From the NCBI GenBank assembly GCA_016711125.1, contig JADJTQ010000012.1, positions 186,001-250,000 on the forward strand: a stretch of 64,000 nucleotides of DNA. The letters are read 5' to 3'. Within the stretch, counting starts at the first letter, position 1. Each line of letters opens with the position of its first letter. The position numbers were made by a program, and so were the translations under genes. The DNA comes from Saprospiraceae bacterium (lineage in GTDB: Bacteria > Bacteroidota > Bacteroidia > Chitinophagales > Saprospiraceae). A model generated the notes under the pieces. That model was given only the letters and a program-made list of their open reading frames with translations. It had not been told where the DNA came from and ran no database searches. Below, piece after piece: positions 30,516 to 40,236 of this stretch.

Positions 30516-30584
30516 GCTTCCAGGGGATGATCGGGAGGCAAATGTACATTAGGAAATGCAAAATTATGGTGATTATTTACTGAC

Positions 30585-31172
30585 CTAGTTGCGAAGGACC
30601 AGAGTAGTCATACACCTCATATTGCCGACATTGGTGGTTTTGACAGGTTCAATCAATTTTAAATTAAACTCATGTTGCAGTGTTTCGATTATTTCATGTT
30701 TCAGGAGAAATCTCACGGAACCGTCCGGGATTAAATATCGTCCGTTTTCGAGCGATTGCACCTGTTTTTCCAATCCGATATTTGATGCCATTCTTACAAA
30801 AAAACTTCCTCCAACTCTTAATACTCTAAGGTGTTCCTCCATCAATGTGAAAAAGTGGCTTTCAGATCTGGCAAAGTGAAGTACGGCACTAGAGATGACA
30901 TGATCAAAGAATTTATCGGGAAAAGGGATCTGAGATAACTCTGCCACCTTAAAGGAGCTTTCTTTGATCTCAAAGGCCTTCATCAACTCCTGAATCGAAT
31001 CTAGATTCTGATCGATCCCATACACCTCGATCTTTTGAGAAATGAACCAGGGTAGGTTACGACCGCTACCGCAGCCGGCATCCAGTACTATGTCAGAATT
31101 ACGGTAGAGTCCCTTCAAGATTTGATCGATCAGATAGATGTCAGTAGAGCCCAGCAGGGAATGTAGATCCAT
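30585..31172 (-). CDS. SAM-dependent methyltransferase (class I)
   Basis: A 195-residue protein with the Rossmann methyltransferase fold. Motif I is VLDAGCGSGRNLPW near residue 31, followed by IYGIDQN-type acidic loop (VYGIDQNLDSI), and motif HVISSAVLHFARSE. Substrate unknown; similar proteins act on small molecules, including tellurite and thiols. The ATG at 31172 gives a full domain. It diverges from the XRE-Fic gene, with 140 bases between the starts. Confidence 0.85.
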   Translation of the reverse strand: MDLHSLLGSTDIYLIDQILKGLYRNSDIVLDAGCGSGRNLPWFISQKIEVYGIDQNLDSIQELMKAFEIKESSFKVAELSQIPFPDKFFDHVISSAVLHFARSESHFFTLMEEHLRVLRVGGSFFVRMASNIGLEKQVQSLENGRYLIPDGSVRFLLKHEIIETLQHEFNLKLIEPVKTTNVGNMRCMTTLVLRN

Positions 31173-31263
31173 TGATGCAGTCTATTTCACTTAAAGATAA
31201 GTAGACAACACAACTAATCCCTACCGCTTGTTTCGCTAATCCGAAATAAAGTCGGATTGTCTC

Positions 31264-31292
31264 TTGATAGAACGAAATATTGACTATATTTG
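31264..31292 (+). promoter_or_regulatory. Complete Bacteroidota promoter of the XRE-Fic gene
   Basis: TTG at 31264-31266, an 18-base spacer and TATATTTG at 31285-31292: the best -33/-7 pair in the window. Transcription should start near 31299, leaving a leader of about 14 bases. Confidence 0.65.
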
Positions 31293-31309
31293 TCAAGACA
31301 TTATATGTC
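31280..31309. promoter_or_regulatory. Twin inverted repeats over the XRE-Fic promoter (putative operator)
   Basis: TTGAC-TATATTT-GTCAA at 31280-31296 spans the -7 element, and GACAT-TAT-ATGTC at 31297-31309 follows at once, over the expected start point. TGTC/GACA half-sites recur. This is a good place for the XRE domain of the gene product to repress its own synthesis. Confidence 0.45.
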
Positions 31310-31312
31310 AAT

Positions 31313-32380
31313 ATGAATTTTGGAGCAAATTTGACAACATGGAGAAATAAACATGGCAAAAGCATGCATGATCTCTCCACTCTTTCGGGTATTGATCATG
31401 CTCTCATTTCCAAATATGAAAATGGATTGAGATTGCCATCGGAAAAACATGTGTACCAATTAGCCAAAGCTATGGATTTGCCTCTTGTTGACTTAAGAAG
31501 GGAGTTTTTCGCAGAAAAGATTGCCAAAATGCTCCTATACGAGGTCGATGCCAGAGCGATTCTTATGGCGGCAGAAAGCCGGGCTGAGTATTTGCGTTCG
31601 GCTCAGGTCTTTGAGCTTCCGGAAATTAGTCAGGCAATTCAAAAAAAACTCGAGATCTTAGACAATTTGCAAAAGCAATGGAAGGAAAACAAACCTTTAG
31701 CAGGTATCCAGTTAGACAAATTGCAGGAATACTTTTCAGTGCGATACACATTCGATTCTAATCGAATTGAAGGTAATACGCTGACATTGCAAGAAACGCA
31801 TCTCGTGATCAATGAAGGCTTGACGATTGGCGGAAAAAGTATGCGCGAGCACCTTGAGGCAATTAATCATTCTGATGCGATTGGCTGGCTCAGGGCCTTA
31901 GTTGAAGGTCAGGAAGATATGAGTAAGCGAAATGTACTTGATCTCCATCGATTGATACTCCGCTCAATTGACAGCGAAAATGCTGGCAGACTGCGCACGG
32001 TGCCTGTCCGTATTACAGGCAGCGCCCATGTACCGCCTGCACCATATCTGCTCGATAAAATGATGGAAGATTTTTTCATTCATTATGAAAGACAGAGACG
32101 GATTCTTCATCCTGTTTTGCTGGCAGCTGAAATGCACGAGCGTCTTGTGAGTATCCATCCATTTATTGATGGCAACGGGCGTACCGCAAGATTATTGATG
32201 AATTTTATTCTGTTGCGCAACGGATATACGATCGTTATTCTGAAAGGCGACACTGATGCACGAATGGCATATTACCAAGCACTCGAAAAAGTGCAAATTG
32301 ATAATAATCCCGAGTCATTTTATCATCTCATTATCGATCAGGCTACGGTCAACCTGCGTGAGCATCTAGAGATGATCTGA
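31313..32380 (+). CDS. XRE-Fic fusion protein (AMPylator with built-in inhibitory motif)
   Basis: A 355-residue fusion. Residues about 4-57 are an XRE helix-turn-helix (MHDLSTLSGIDHALISKYENG). A Fic domain follows with the complete catalytic motif HPFIDGNGRTAR at 282-293, expected to transfer AMP from ATP to a target hydroxyl. The inhibitory helix motif [ST]xxxE[GN] is present upstream as S149-NRI-E153-G154, so this is a class II Fic protein that restrains itself. The ATG at 31313 is chosen over an upstream TTG that would lie inside the promoter. Its operator-like repeats suggest autoregulation. Whether it acts as a toxin or a regulator is unknown. Confidence 0.92.
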   Translation: MNFGANLTTWRNKHGKSMHDLSTLSGIDHALISKYENGLRLPSEKHVYQLAKAMDLPLVDLRREFFAEKIAKMLLYEVDARAILMAAESRAEYLRSAQVFELPEISQAIQKKLEILDNLQKQWKENKPLAGIQLDKLQEYFSVRYTFDSNRIEGNTLTLQETHLVINEGLTIGGKSMREHLEAINHSDAIGWLRALVEGQEDMSKRNVLDLHRLILRSIDSENAGRLRTVPVRITGSAHVPPAPYLLDKMMEDFFIHYERQRRILHPVLLAAEMHERLVSIHPFIDGNGRTARLLMNFILLRNGYTIVILKGDTDARMAYYQALEKVQIDNNPESFYHLIIDQATVNLREHLEMI

Positions 32381-32495
32381 AGTCTTCCCGTATTCAGATC
32401 ATCCTTTTGCCCATAATTAATATTATGTTAAGTAGAGGAATTAATGCTTTCAGACTAGGTAGATATGTCAGAATAATCATCTTATTGTTGTTGAA

Positions 32496-32882
32496 TTACC
32501 AGTCATAGACATTTTCAAAAAGTAGGTGTTCATCCATACCGAGGCCAACTCTGATATTGATTTTCGAAATTTCAAATTCCTCATCAAACTCCGTAATGAC
32601 TAAGTAATTTAATCCGGCATAGCTGGATTCCAGCGATTCTATTTTATCAAATATCGTATATTTTATTGTAGATTTTTTTCTGTGTTTATTATAGAAGTTT
32701 CGAGATGACCCACTAAGGTTTTTTTCGTGCTCGAAGAACACGGACATAAATGTCATATAGGGATCGGAATCTACCACATGATATATAAATATCCGACCCT
32801 TTTTTCTGACACGGCTAGGCATTTGTGAATAATACCACATTAATCTGCCTTCGTCAATGTTTTTTAATTCATTTTCAATCAT
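32496..32882 (-). CDS. Hypothetical protein
   Basis: A 128-residue soluble protein, no signal peptide, no recognised family. It is rich in charged and aromatic residues (SQMPSRVRKKGRIFIYHVVDSD, GLNYLVITEFDEEFEISK) with alternating hydrophobic residues that suggest beta strands. Codon usage and length look like those of a real gene. It lies in the accessory region after the XRE-Fic gene, convergent with it. Confidence 0.55.
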   Translation of the reverse strand: MIENELKNIDEGRLMWYYSQMPSRVRKKGRIFIYHVVDSDPYMTFMSVFFEHEKNLSGSSRNFYNKHRKKSTIKYTIFDKIESLESSYAGLNYLVITEFDEEFEISKINIRVGLGMDEHLLFENVYDW

Positions 32883-33097
32883 AAGTAAATTTGTTAGCCC
32901 AACGATCGTGTCGCTGTTGTTACCTAGGAATTGATGTCTGTATGTAGCCTATTCATAGTTCTAGTTTGTGATCTTGGCTCTCAATTTTATACCAGGTTGA
33001 ACTCTCAAAATGTCTCACTAGTCCAGGCTGGGCATTGACCTCGCAGGCCCCAATTTTTTTTTATTATCGTCACAATTCCGCATTTGTTGGTGAAAAT

Positions 33098-33538
33098 TCA
33101 ATCACAAAGGAGGCCAATTAGCTCAGGAGAATACTCATATAGGACATCGCTAACCAGTATTTTTCTACCATCCGTAATCAAAACAATATCTCTTTTGGCA
33201 TCTCCAAACAGGATAATAGATTTCAAAACTGGATTTTCCTTAACATCGATCTTTTGTACTGAAGGTGATAGTCCCAGCAGTATCGATTCAATTCTCACAA
33301 GCCTTAAGGAATCTGTTATTATTGCTTTCAAGCCATGGTCCAAGAAATCTAAGTCAAGTCTGATTGGAAAATTTGTACCAAAGGAGACGTATGATGTCTC
33401 AATCTTCTTGATGTTGGAATAATCCACTTTGGAGCTACACGCCAGACTAAATAATACAGCAATCAGACTAAAACTACTAATAATACCTCCTCTCAAAAAG
33501 GAATGAATTAATTTTAAAACCGTAGTTTTTATGATCAT
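33098..33538 (-). CDS. Putative lipoprotein, function unknown
   Basis: A 146-residue protein with a signal sequence and lipobox: SSFSLIAVLFSLACSS, lipidated cysteine at about residue 34. The mature part is about 110 residues with no recognised family. It starts 13 bases after the ThuA-like gene stop on the same strand, which suggests a shared transcript. Confidence 0.6.
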   Translation of the reverse strand: MIIKTTVLKLIHSFLRGGIISSFSLIAVLFSLACSSKVDYSNIKKIETSYVSFGTNFPIRLDLDFLDHGLKAIITDSLRLVRIESILLGLSPSVQKIDVKENPVLKSIILFGDAKRDIVLITDGRKILVSDVLYEYSPELIGLLCD

Positions 33539-33551
33539 TTATTAACAGATG

Positions 33552-34729
33552 TCACTTCACTTCAAAATCGGCAACTCGCAAATTTTTATCCCGCCAGTAG
33601 TTTTCTTCAGTTTTAAATCCATAGGCTGATGGTTTGTACTCACCCACCAGAACCACATCGGCGGATGGTGGTACTTCAAGACCACACAACCAGTAAGTTG
33701 CATTGACAAGTAGTCTTCTGACTCCTTCATTTAGAAGATCTGAAGATGAACCAATAGTTGATGTAAAGCTTTGACCAGCCTGACCATCAGGTAGTTGGTA
33801 GCTTTTAATCCATGCAATAGGCATCATCGGATCATTAGGATTGTATGGCGTTTTACTGCCCGGATTGACAGTGGCTACCTTTTATCCGAGTCACGCAAAC
33901 CATAGAATAGATCGTTCTCGTCAAAATCTCCTTCCCTGTCAATGACTTGTCCATGATGATTGGTTGACTATCTCCTGGCAATGGCAAACGAACTCCGTAG
34001 ACATCAGTAGATCCCCATATCTCTCCATCTTGTAGTCCGTTTACGATTGGATGATTGCTCACATCTTTGGCTATTAAACCTCTGGTACTCTGATTTTTAT
34101 GATGCCCGTGATGACTAAACCAATGCTCACCTAAAACCAGGTGACCAAAACCATCTACCCATTGGGGCTTCTCGGTCCCGTCATAATAATTGCCATAATG
34201 AGTCCACTCACTGGTCGAATCCTTGACATTAAAAGCGTGGGTGGCCGTTCTGATTCCCAATACCGGTTTTCCCTTTAAGGTAAGTATCGATATGTTGCAT
34301 TTGTTCAGTAGGCAGTTCTCTGAATCGCGTAAAGATGATCATAAGATCTGCATCGTCAAGTGCCTCGAGACCAGGAATGTTATGTAGGTAGTTGGGATCG
34401 ATCCGACCAGGCTCGGCCGGATCCTGGGCAAAGAGGACAGTACAATCAAATCCATGATGTGATGACAGAATACGGGCCAATTGAGGTAGTGCTTCTTCTG
34501 ACCGGTATTCCTCATCTCCACTGATTAGTACCACCTTCTTGTTCTTTCGATCAGAAGATGCCGAATAATTTACCGTTGTTGGAATTTCATGGTCCAGGTT
34601 TTCATCAGAATCTGAAGTAGTGGTTTTTGGTGCCTCACTGCAAGTCTGATTTAAAAATGCCAATATCATCAGATATACCAGAAAGTTGCCTTGTCTGAAT
34701 AAAAAGGATTTCATATTAATCTTATTCAT
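33552..34729 (-). pseudogene. ThuA-like domain lipoprotein (three frameshifts)
   Basis: Three consecutive frames form one ThuA-like (trehalose-utilisation, glutamine-amidotransferase fold) protein. The first carries a lipobox (LMILAFLNQTC) and KKVVLISGDEEYRSEEALPQ. The second continues GIRTATHAFNVKD and WVDGFGHLVLGEHWFSHHG. The third has MPIAWIKSYQLPDG and GVRRLLVNATYWLCGLEVP. Breaks lie at the T-run 34267-34270 (one too many), the C-pair 33930-33931 (one too few) and the T-run 33880-33883 (one too few). With all three corrected it is 392 residues. Such proteins are common in Planctomycetota and Bacteroidota, with unproven roles in sugar metabolism. Either a recent pseudogene or sequence error. 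Confidence 0.75.
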
Positions 34730-34892
34730 TTTTTTACGTAAAATCTGAAGATAGTGTTTTTGGTCAGCATGCCCATTTTTAGATTCTAATTTGTTTCAGT
34801 CAAAAGATTGTGGAGCCAGGGAGGAAGAAAGTCGACCATTCTTACTTTCCTGAAATCAAAGCATCGCTCAGCCCATCTTTGATGATATCAGA

Positions 34893-35360
34893 TCAATAGT
34901 CGATTAGCCTTTGATCCAAATCTAGTATTTCAATGTCAACGACTTTGATGTCATTAAAATCTTGGTGTTGGGGATTCAGCAGGATATTTCTCTCTTGCGG
35001 TACAATAGCAGAAGGAACTGATAACATGGGCGATTTCCGTTCATTTGCAAATTGTGAAAAAAGATTTTGAGCAAACGCAGGATAAGGAAATAGTCTCCAT
35101 GACTCGTCATTGATCGAAGGGGTATAGATTTCCGGAAGGATCTCATTTGGAATTTCAATCACAGCTATGATTCGATCATCGGGCAAGTGTCGGTCAAGAT
35201 CGAGATGAACCAACATTTCCAGAATAGCCAGCGAACGGCTAACCGCCGTATAGACAGTATATATACCAGGTCTATTCCATCTGCCTCCTGTGAGAAAGGC
35301 CCCATAACCAGAGAGTACCTGGTCTCTACGCTTTTGGCGGTCAATTCTGTAGACAAGCAA
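34893..35360 (-). CDS. RES domain toxin
   Basis: A 155-residue RES-type toxin, a family that destroys cellular NAD+ and so halts growth. The name-giving residues are in place: R27 (GGRWNR), E48 (LAILEMLVH) and S117 (VPSAIVPQERNILLNP). The start is a TTG at 35360, 11 bases after the corrected antitoxin stop at 35372; no ATG is available. Antitoxin-then-toxin order is normal for Xre/RES (MbcA/MbcT-like) pairs. The toxin frame is intact though the antitoxin frame is broken as written. Confidence 0.88.
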   Translation of the reverse strand: MLVYRIDRQKRRDQVLSGYGAFLTGGRWNRPGIYTVYTAVSRSLAILEMLVHLDLDRHLPDDRIIAVIEIPNEILPEIYTPSINDESWRLFPYPAFAQNLFSQFANERKSPMLSVPSAIVPQERNILLNPQHQDFNDIKVVDIEILDLDQRLIDY

Positions 35361-35371
35361 GATTGAGCCTT

Positions 35372-35798
35372 CTAACTAAAAATGCCGTAATCAATACGGG
35401 AAATCTCCCTTTTGACCATCTCAACACCAAAACTGGTATCAAGAAGAGAAAGGAGTAACACCTCCAAGAGGGATTGATTTAGTACTGAGCCAATCATTGA
35501 AACGATCAATATCACCAAAACCTCTTTACCAATAGCATAGGTCTGGGCAATTTCAAAATACGCTCGCTCGTCTCTTGATCGAAGACCCGTTTTTGGTAAG
35601 AGTACTATAAGAAGCGGGTATGACCTCTGATAATGTCTGAATAGACAACTTAATTTGTTTGATAAAATCTAGAAAATCGTCCCTGGTGACCCCAACTCGA
35701 CTTGATTGAACCAACTGCATACCATAGGACATGCCCGGTTCTGCTACTTGCATCAACTGCACTGGTGTCATAGTATACTCCTTTGTTGTTTTTATCAT
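35372..35798 (-). pseudogene. Xre/MbcA/ParS-type antitoxin of the RES pair (three indels)
   Basis: The uninterrupted frame (35553-35798) covers only the N-terminal half. In the other phases the rest can be read: RDERAYFEIAQTYAIGKEV, then GDIDRFNDWLSTKSIPLGGV, then LLDTSFGVEMVKREISRIDY, which is the C-terminal toxin-binding domain (DUF2384) of such antitoxins. Lesions are one extra base in the T-run 35590-35594, one missing in the A-run 35517-35520, and probably two missing in the GA repeat at 35441-35450. Correction gives 142 residues, the family length. It should neutralise the RES toxin and repress the operon. Confidence 0.75.
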
Positions 35799-35904
35799 AT
35801 TTACCTATATATACACGTAAATTTACTAAATAGTTTCTGGATTCAAGATTCTTTTGTTATCCAAAGGTGATTCGATAAAGAATAGAAAAAGGAACAACCA
35901 TTAC

Positions 35905-36833
35905 TCAATGAAGGTCTTCAAGCCCCTCAATGGCCTGACGAACCCGGTTCGCAATATTAGCCGGCACCCGAGGATTGAACGGACCACCCTCTCCCCCATC
36001 AATGTCAGTGAAACCGCCCAAGATCATGCCCTCCAACACCGCAGAATAGTTATACTCCCGTCCATTCATAAATCGAAGTTCCTCCAAATCATCAATTTTA
36101 TCTTCGACCTTCTGAGCTTGCACAAAGTCACCCGCTCGTTGCGCGTTATTGATTAGGTCACCGGCCTTGCATACAAAACAGATATGCCAGATGTATGCCC
36201 TCTGGTACCAAGTTGGGCCGCCTTGGTGCTTCGATCACCGATACCCCAAATCACTAGTCCCGAATCACCCACACCTTGCACAAGCGCGGGTACATCCTCG
36301 ACCCTGGTACCAACTTTTACCCCAACAAATGCCTCGAGTCATGCATTAGTTGGATCACTTTCGTCCCGACTGTTACGATGATAATAAAGAAAGCGAGCAT
36401 TATATTTTTTACCGTAATCTTCACCTAACTGCATCATCCCTTCGTAGAGACCATCAGAACTGTAGACACCGCCAAGTGGCATAATTAAATAAACATCAGG
36501 AGGTCTTTGCATACCAGCCTGTGCAGCGATTAGTGGTTCGACGTTGGAAATAGGGTTGGGCACGATCGCTGACATTAGGATACCATCCTCCTGCATCACC
36601 TCTCCGGTAATTTTTATCAGTTTATTTTGTTCATCGTTGCTGATATGATGTATCAGGCTAGTCCCAGCTATGCAAATCACCCGGGGTCGACCATTGTCCA
36701 AATGATTATTATTCATCAAATAATGAATGTTTTTCCGATGTGCTTCATAGTCAATTTGACCATTGCGAAAGGGAATAAGTGGAATTGTTGTGACAGAGTC
36801 GAGAGCCTCCTTCAATTTTACAGTAGAGATCAT
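35905..36833 (-). pseudogene. Dihydrodipicolinate synthase (DapA) family protein, disrupted
   Basis: A DapA/NAL-type class I aldolase of 309 residues when repaired. N-terminal part: ALDSVTTIPLIPFRNGQIDY, VICIAGTSLIHHISNDEQ (a divergent GTTGE region) and RFLYYHRN (catalytic tyrosine). Downstream: AFVGVKVGTRVEDVP, whose lysine is the Schiff-base residue. An in-frame TGA lies at 36339-36341, and one base is missing in the C-pair 36165-36166. The C-terminal end is intact (GFTDIDGGEGGPFNPRVP). The divergent motifs suggest a sugar-acid or other 2-oxoacid aldolase rather than true lysine DapA. Confidence 0.7.
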
Positions 36834-36883
36834 ATTTTCTGGATTCTTTTGATTTAAAAGTGAGCATTTATAATAGGGCGAAT

Positions 36884-37618
36884 TTATATCTTTTGGATGA
36901 CTACAGTCATAAACATAGAAGCTTGATTGGTGATTTTAGAAGCAAGTTGATCAGTAAATCTAATTAATGAGTAGCAGAAATCAGGTAATAACTGATACAT
37001 GGACACCCCTCCACTCGTGAGATAGGTGAAGGGTGTATGATATTGAATCGACTTAATCTCGAAATTTGGAAATAACGCTGCAAATCTTTCGTGATCTCTC
37101 TCAAAAACAATCCATGGCAGTGCACCATTGGCACCGCTGAGCGGACCACTGGCTGGGATTTTCCAGTCACCCGATGGGTCGAAAGGTTCATGATGAAAAT
37201 TTTGGTAGACCCATCGACCCCAATGACTGTTCGCAGGCTCGACCATAATGAGTTTGGCATTATGCCTCAGTGTTCTGTTGGCTTCCATTAAAAATTGTTC
37301 TACATCGGGCAGATGGTGAAACGTATCGATCATAAAAATACCATCCAGTTGCGAGTTTTCAAAAGGCATTTGAAGGGCGGAAAAACACATGTCATTGGAA
37401 GGGAGATCTAAAAAATCAGAGGTGATGACCTCCGGAGCTAATTTTTTAAGAAAGCCTCCTCCTGAACCGAGTTCGACAATTCTTTTTTCTGAATAATCTG
37501 GAATTTCCCTGAACAGGATTTCATACCAGGACGTATATAGTTTTCGTAAAAAATATTTTTCTTGAATGATCTTTGCATGCTCCAGTGTTCTCAATGGTGA
37601 ATCTAGAGGGGTGGGCAA
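36884..37618 (-). CDS. SAM-dependent methyltransferase
   Basis: A 244-residue class I methyltransferase. Motif I is RIVELGSGGGFLKKL near residue 45; MIDTFHHLPDVEQFLMEANR marks the region after motif II typical of glycan- and lipid-linked methyltransferases. The start is uncertain: the longest frame opens with a TTG at 37618 and no ATG lies upstream. It sits just downstream of a GT-C membrane protein on the same strand (27-base gap), so a role in surface glycan or lipid modification is plausible. Confidence 0.8.
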   Translation of the reverse strand: MPTPLDSPLRTLEHAKIIQEKYFLRKLYTSWYEILFREIPDYSEKRIVELGSGGGFLKKLAPEVITSDFLDLPSNDMCFSALQMPFENSQLDGIFMIDTFHHLPDVEQFLMEANRTLRHNAKLIMVEPANSHWGRWVYQNFHHEPFDPSGDWKIPASGPLSGANGALPWIVFERDHERFAALFPNFEIKSIQYHTPFTYLTSGGVSMYQLLPDFCYSLIRFTDQLASKITNQASMFMTVVIQKI

Positions 37619-37645
37619 ATTTATACTTCAGGAAATCCATTTAGA

Positions 37646-39213
37646 TTAATTTTGAGATTTTAAGCCACCGGTAGAGACCTTGATTAGCAAATCTCTATGG
37701 GGTAAAGCCAAGGTGTCAATATTTGTCAACTCCCATCTGCTTTCCAAATAAGACAGAATCTCATTAGCTCCCCTTCCTTCCTGGTCTACCATCAAGAGTG
37801 ATTTATTTTCGATCTCTCTATCGGGAACCCCGTAGACTCGCATACTTCTTAGATCGCTTTCCGAGCCTTCAAAACTTAAAACCTCACTAAGTGTTTTTCT
37901 AACGTTTTCTTCATACCGGTCCCTATGTCTAACGTAACTCAAACCGAAGATTAATCCATACTCCTTTGCAGGACCCCATAACCACTCGGGCTTTATTATA
38001 AAATAGTCGCTTGCCATTCTCGCTTCACTGACTCTATTTTCAATACTATTTCTTTGCCTGATTTCTGATCGCTTAATCGACGCTACCTGAAGTTGACTTT
38101 TGATGCTTATCAGGCCAAATAGAATGACTATGCCTATGATGAGGTATTTAAAATTTTTTGATCGATTGAGTTTTTATAGATCATGTGAGAGCAAAACCAG
38201 ACATAATGAAGACAGGCACTAAATAATAATTTTTAAAATGCTTGGCAACCATAATAATACCTAGCGTCACAGCTATGCAGTAACCCAACAAAAATATGGC
38301 ATCACGGTCCAGACTCTTTTAAGTTAAAATTCTGCACCAAAGCTACTACCGCTAATATTAGACACAGAGACATTGACAGATTGGTAGTAGTGATCAGTTT
38401 CAAATTAGCCCATATGATATCCATATTGAAAATATGCTCAGCTCCCGTACCGTAAATACCATCGTGATAGATTACTTTATTCACAAAATTTTTGAAATCT
38501 TCCAATCTATCCAGGATTGGACTTACACCTGCAATAAAGCCCAGAATAAGAAAAATCAGAAATAAAAGTCTTTTTTTTAAGACCAGTAGTGGAATGAATA
38601 AAACAGGAATAAATGTGACTTTTGTAGCAATAGCTAGTCCAGTCAGAGCACCAATGCCTATAGTTTGCTTTATGGAATGGGGTCTTTGCTCGTTGAGCAA
38701 CTTCACTAAAATAATCAACATCAAAAAGGTTAGGATAAATCCAAATCGATCAGGCATTATACGCACGGATAGGTCAAGAACTACCGCACTTAGAAATGGA
38801 CCGGTTTGAAGCAAAAGTGCTCCTACCCTACCCTGGGTATTTCCTACCTTACCTGCCCAAATCAAAAGCAGAGAGAACAGGATTGCCAGTATATGTGAGG
38901 TAAAGCTGAGGTAAAATTCTGGCCTGGTTAGAACGTCATTGACAATGCCGCCTTTTCCAGTGAAAATGTAGCCAAGGTTAATACAAAGACCAATAAAGAG
39001 TTGAAATGGGGTGCCTGGGTGATCCGTGTGTCCGATTCGGTCAAAATTAAATACTGAGCAATTCATCCCGTTTAATAGATAGACGTAATCCGGATCGATG
39101 CGTGAAAGATAGAAGGGACCATGAGAAGACATCAAATAAAAATAGAGAGCCAGGTAGACAAGAGGTATTATGAACAAATACCAGACATATTTTTGCTTTA
39201 ATGGTACGGTCAT
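37646..39213 (-). pseudogene. GT-C type membrane glycosyltransferase-like protein (two indels and a TGA)
   Basis: A multi-pass membrane protein of about 521 residues when repaired. The N-terminal part (38302-39213) has ten or so helices and the loop SRIDPDYVYLLNGMNCSVF plus HTDHPGTPFQLFIG, where the D-x-D-like acidic residues and H-P fit a GT-C glycosyltransferase. The C-terminal soluble part (ASDYFIIKPEWLWGPAKEYG) is at 37646-38017. Lesions: one extra base in the C-pair 38309-38310, an in-frame TGA at 38181-38183, and one extra T in 38154-38159. No exact family is recognised. Confidence 0.65.
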
Positions 39214-39263
39214 ACCCCTTACACTGTTTTTTCAAAATTCTTTTTAGCCAATATAGATTGTGT

Positions 39264-40201
39264 CTATTTGAGTAAAGGAGCCGTTGACGGTTGGCCATTA
39301 GTAGTTAAGATTTGAAAATGATGTACCCGGTAAGGCCCTCTTCATAGGTCCACACCAACTTTTTATCGGGAGTGACTTCAAAAAGTTTGATGCCTTCCTT
39401 GGCATTGTATGCCGCTATAACGGTATTGCCATTCGCTAGGCGTTGGGCGCCGCATGCGTCATTGAAGGGAGCTTCTATAAGATCCTGGTTACTAATCATC
39501 CAAATGATTTTTCCTTCTTGATCTACTTCAATGGTCTTATTACCATGGGTTAGATTGATCAATGTATTTCCATTTGCTAGTCGAATGGCTGTAAAAGGCC
39601 AATTTTCAGCCTCTCTCCCCCCAATGTCAGCTAAGTCCGTCTTAAAGGTTTTTACCACTTCCCCTGTTTTATTATATTCTTTTACAGCAAAGGCAAGAAG
39701 GTGAGGTACCAGGTAATTGCCATTCTCAAGTTTTCTTGCCATTCTTGTCTGCATATGAATATTGTCAGTCTCAGGCCGAAGCGGGATAACGCTGGTTATA
39801 TTGTTTTTAAGGTCAACTTCCAAAAGTCGAGGTTCATTACCTAATTCAGCGATTAAAAATAGACCATTATCCAGTCGTTGAGCAGTACCGAGTTCCTGAT
39901 TGACTTCCGCAACATGATATTTAAAAATGACTTCCTTTTGTGGGTTGTACAAAACCGCTTCATCTGACCAGATAACTAATATGTCTCCATTGTCATAAAC
40001 AAATCCATCTCTGGCAGCCGGTTTAGCTGCATCCCATACTATTTGTCCTTCTTCATCTAGAATTCCGGTAAAATTTGGGCCGGCTACAAAAAACGAATGT
40101 CGAATGTCCCATTGAGCCTGCAAAAATAGTGGGGTACCAATCAATGTAGCGAGTAGGATGAAAGAAAAAGGCCGATTAATCCAATGGTGATAATAGTTCA
40201 T
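39264..40201 (-). CDS. Exported beta-propeller protein (arylsulfotransferase/PQQ-like; 3' end frameshifted)
   Basis: A signal peptide (FSFILLATLIGTPLFLQAQ) precedes repeated blades with NGNYLVPHLLAF, LANGNTLINLTHGN and LANGNTVIAAYNAKEG, as in six-bladed propellers of the arylsulfotransferase or PQQ-like type. I take the ATG at 40201 rather than a TTG at 40231. As written the frame ends at 39305 with an odd tail; one more base in the C-run 39326-39328 continues it as GVHHFQILTTNGQPSTAPLL to a stop at 39264. Corrected length is 312 residues. The ligand is unknown. Confidence 0.75.
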
Positions 40202-40236
40202 TTGTAGATCTGAATTAACAGTGGAGGACAAAAAGA

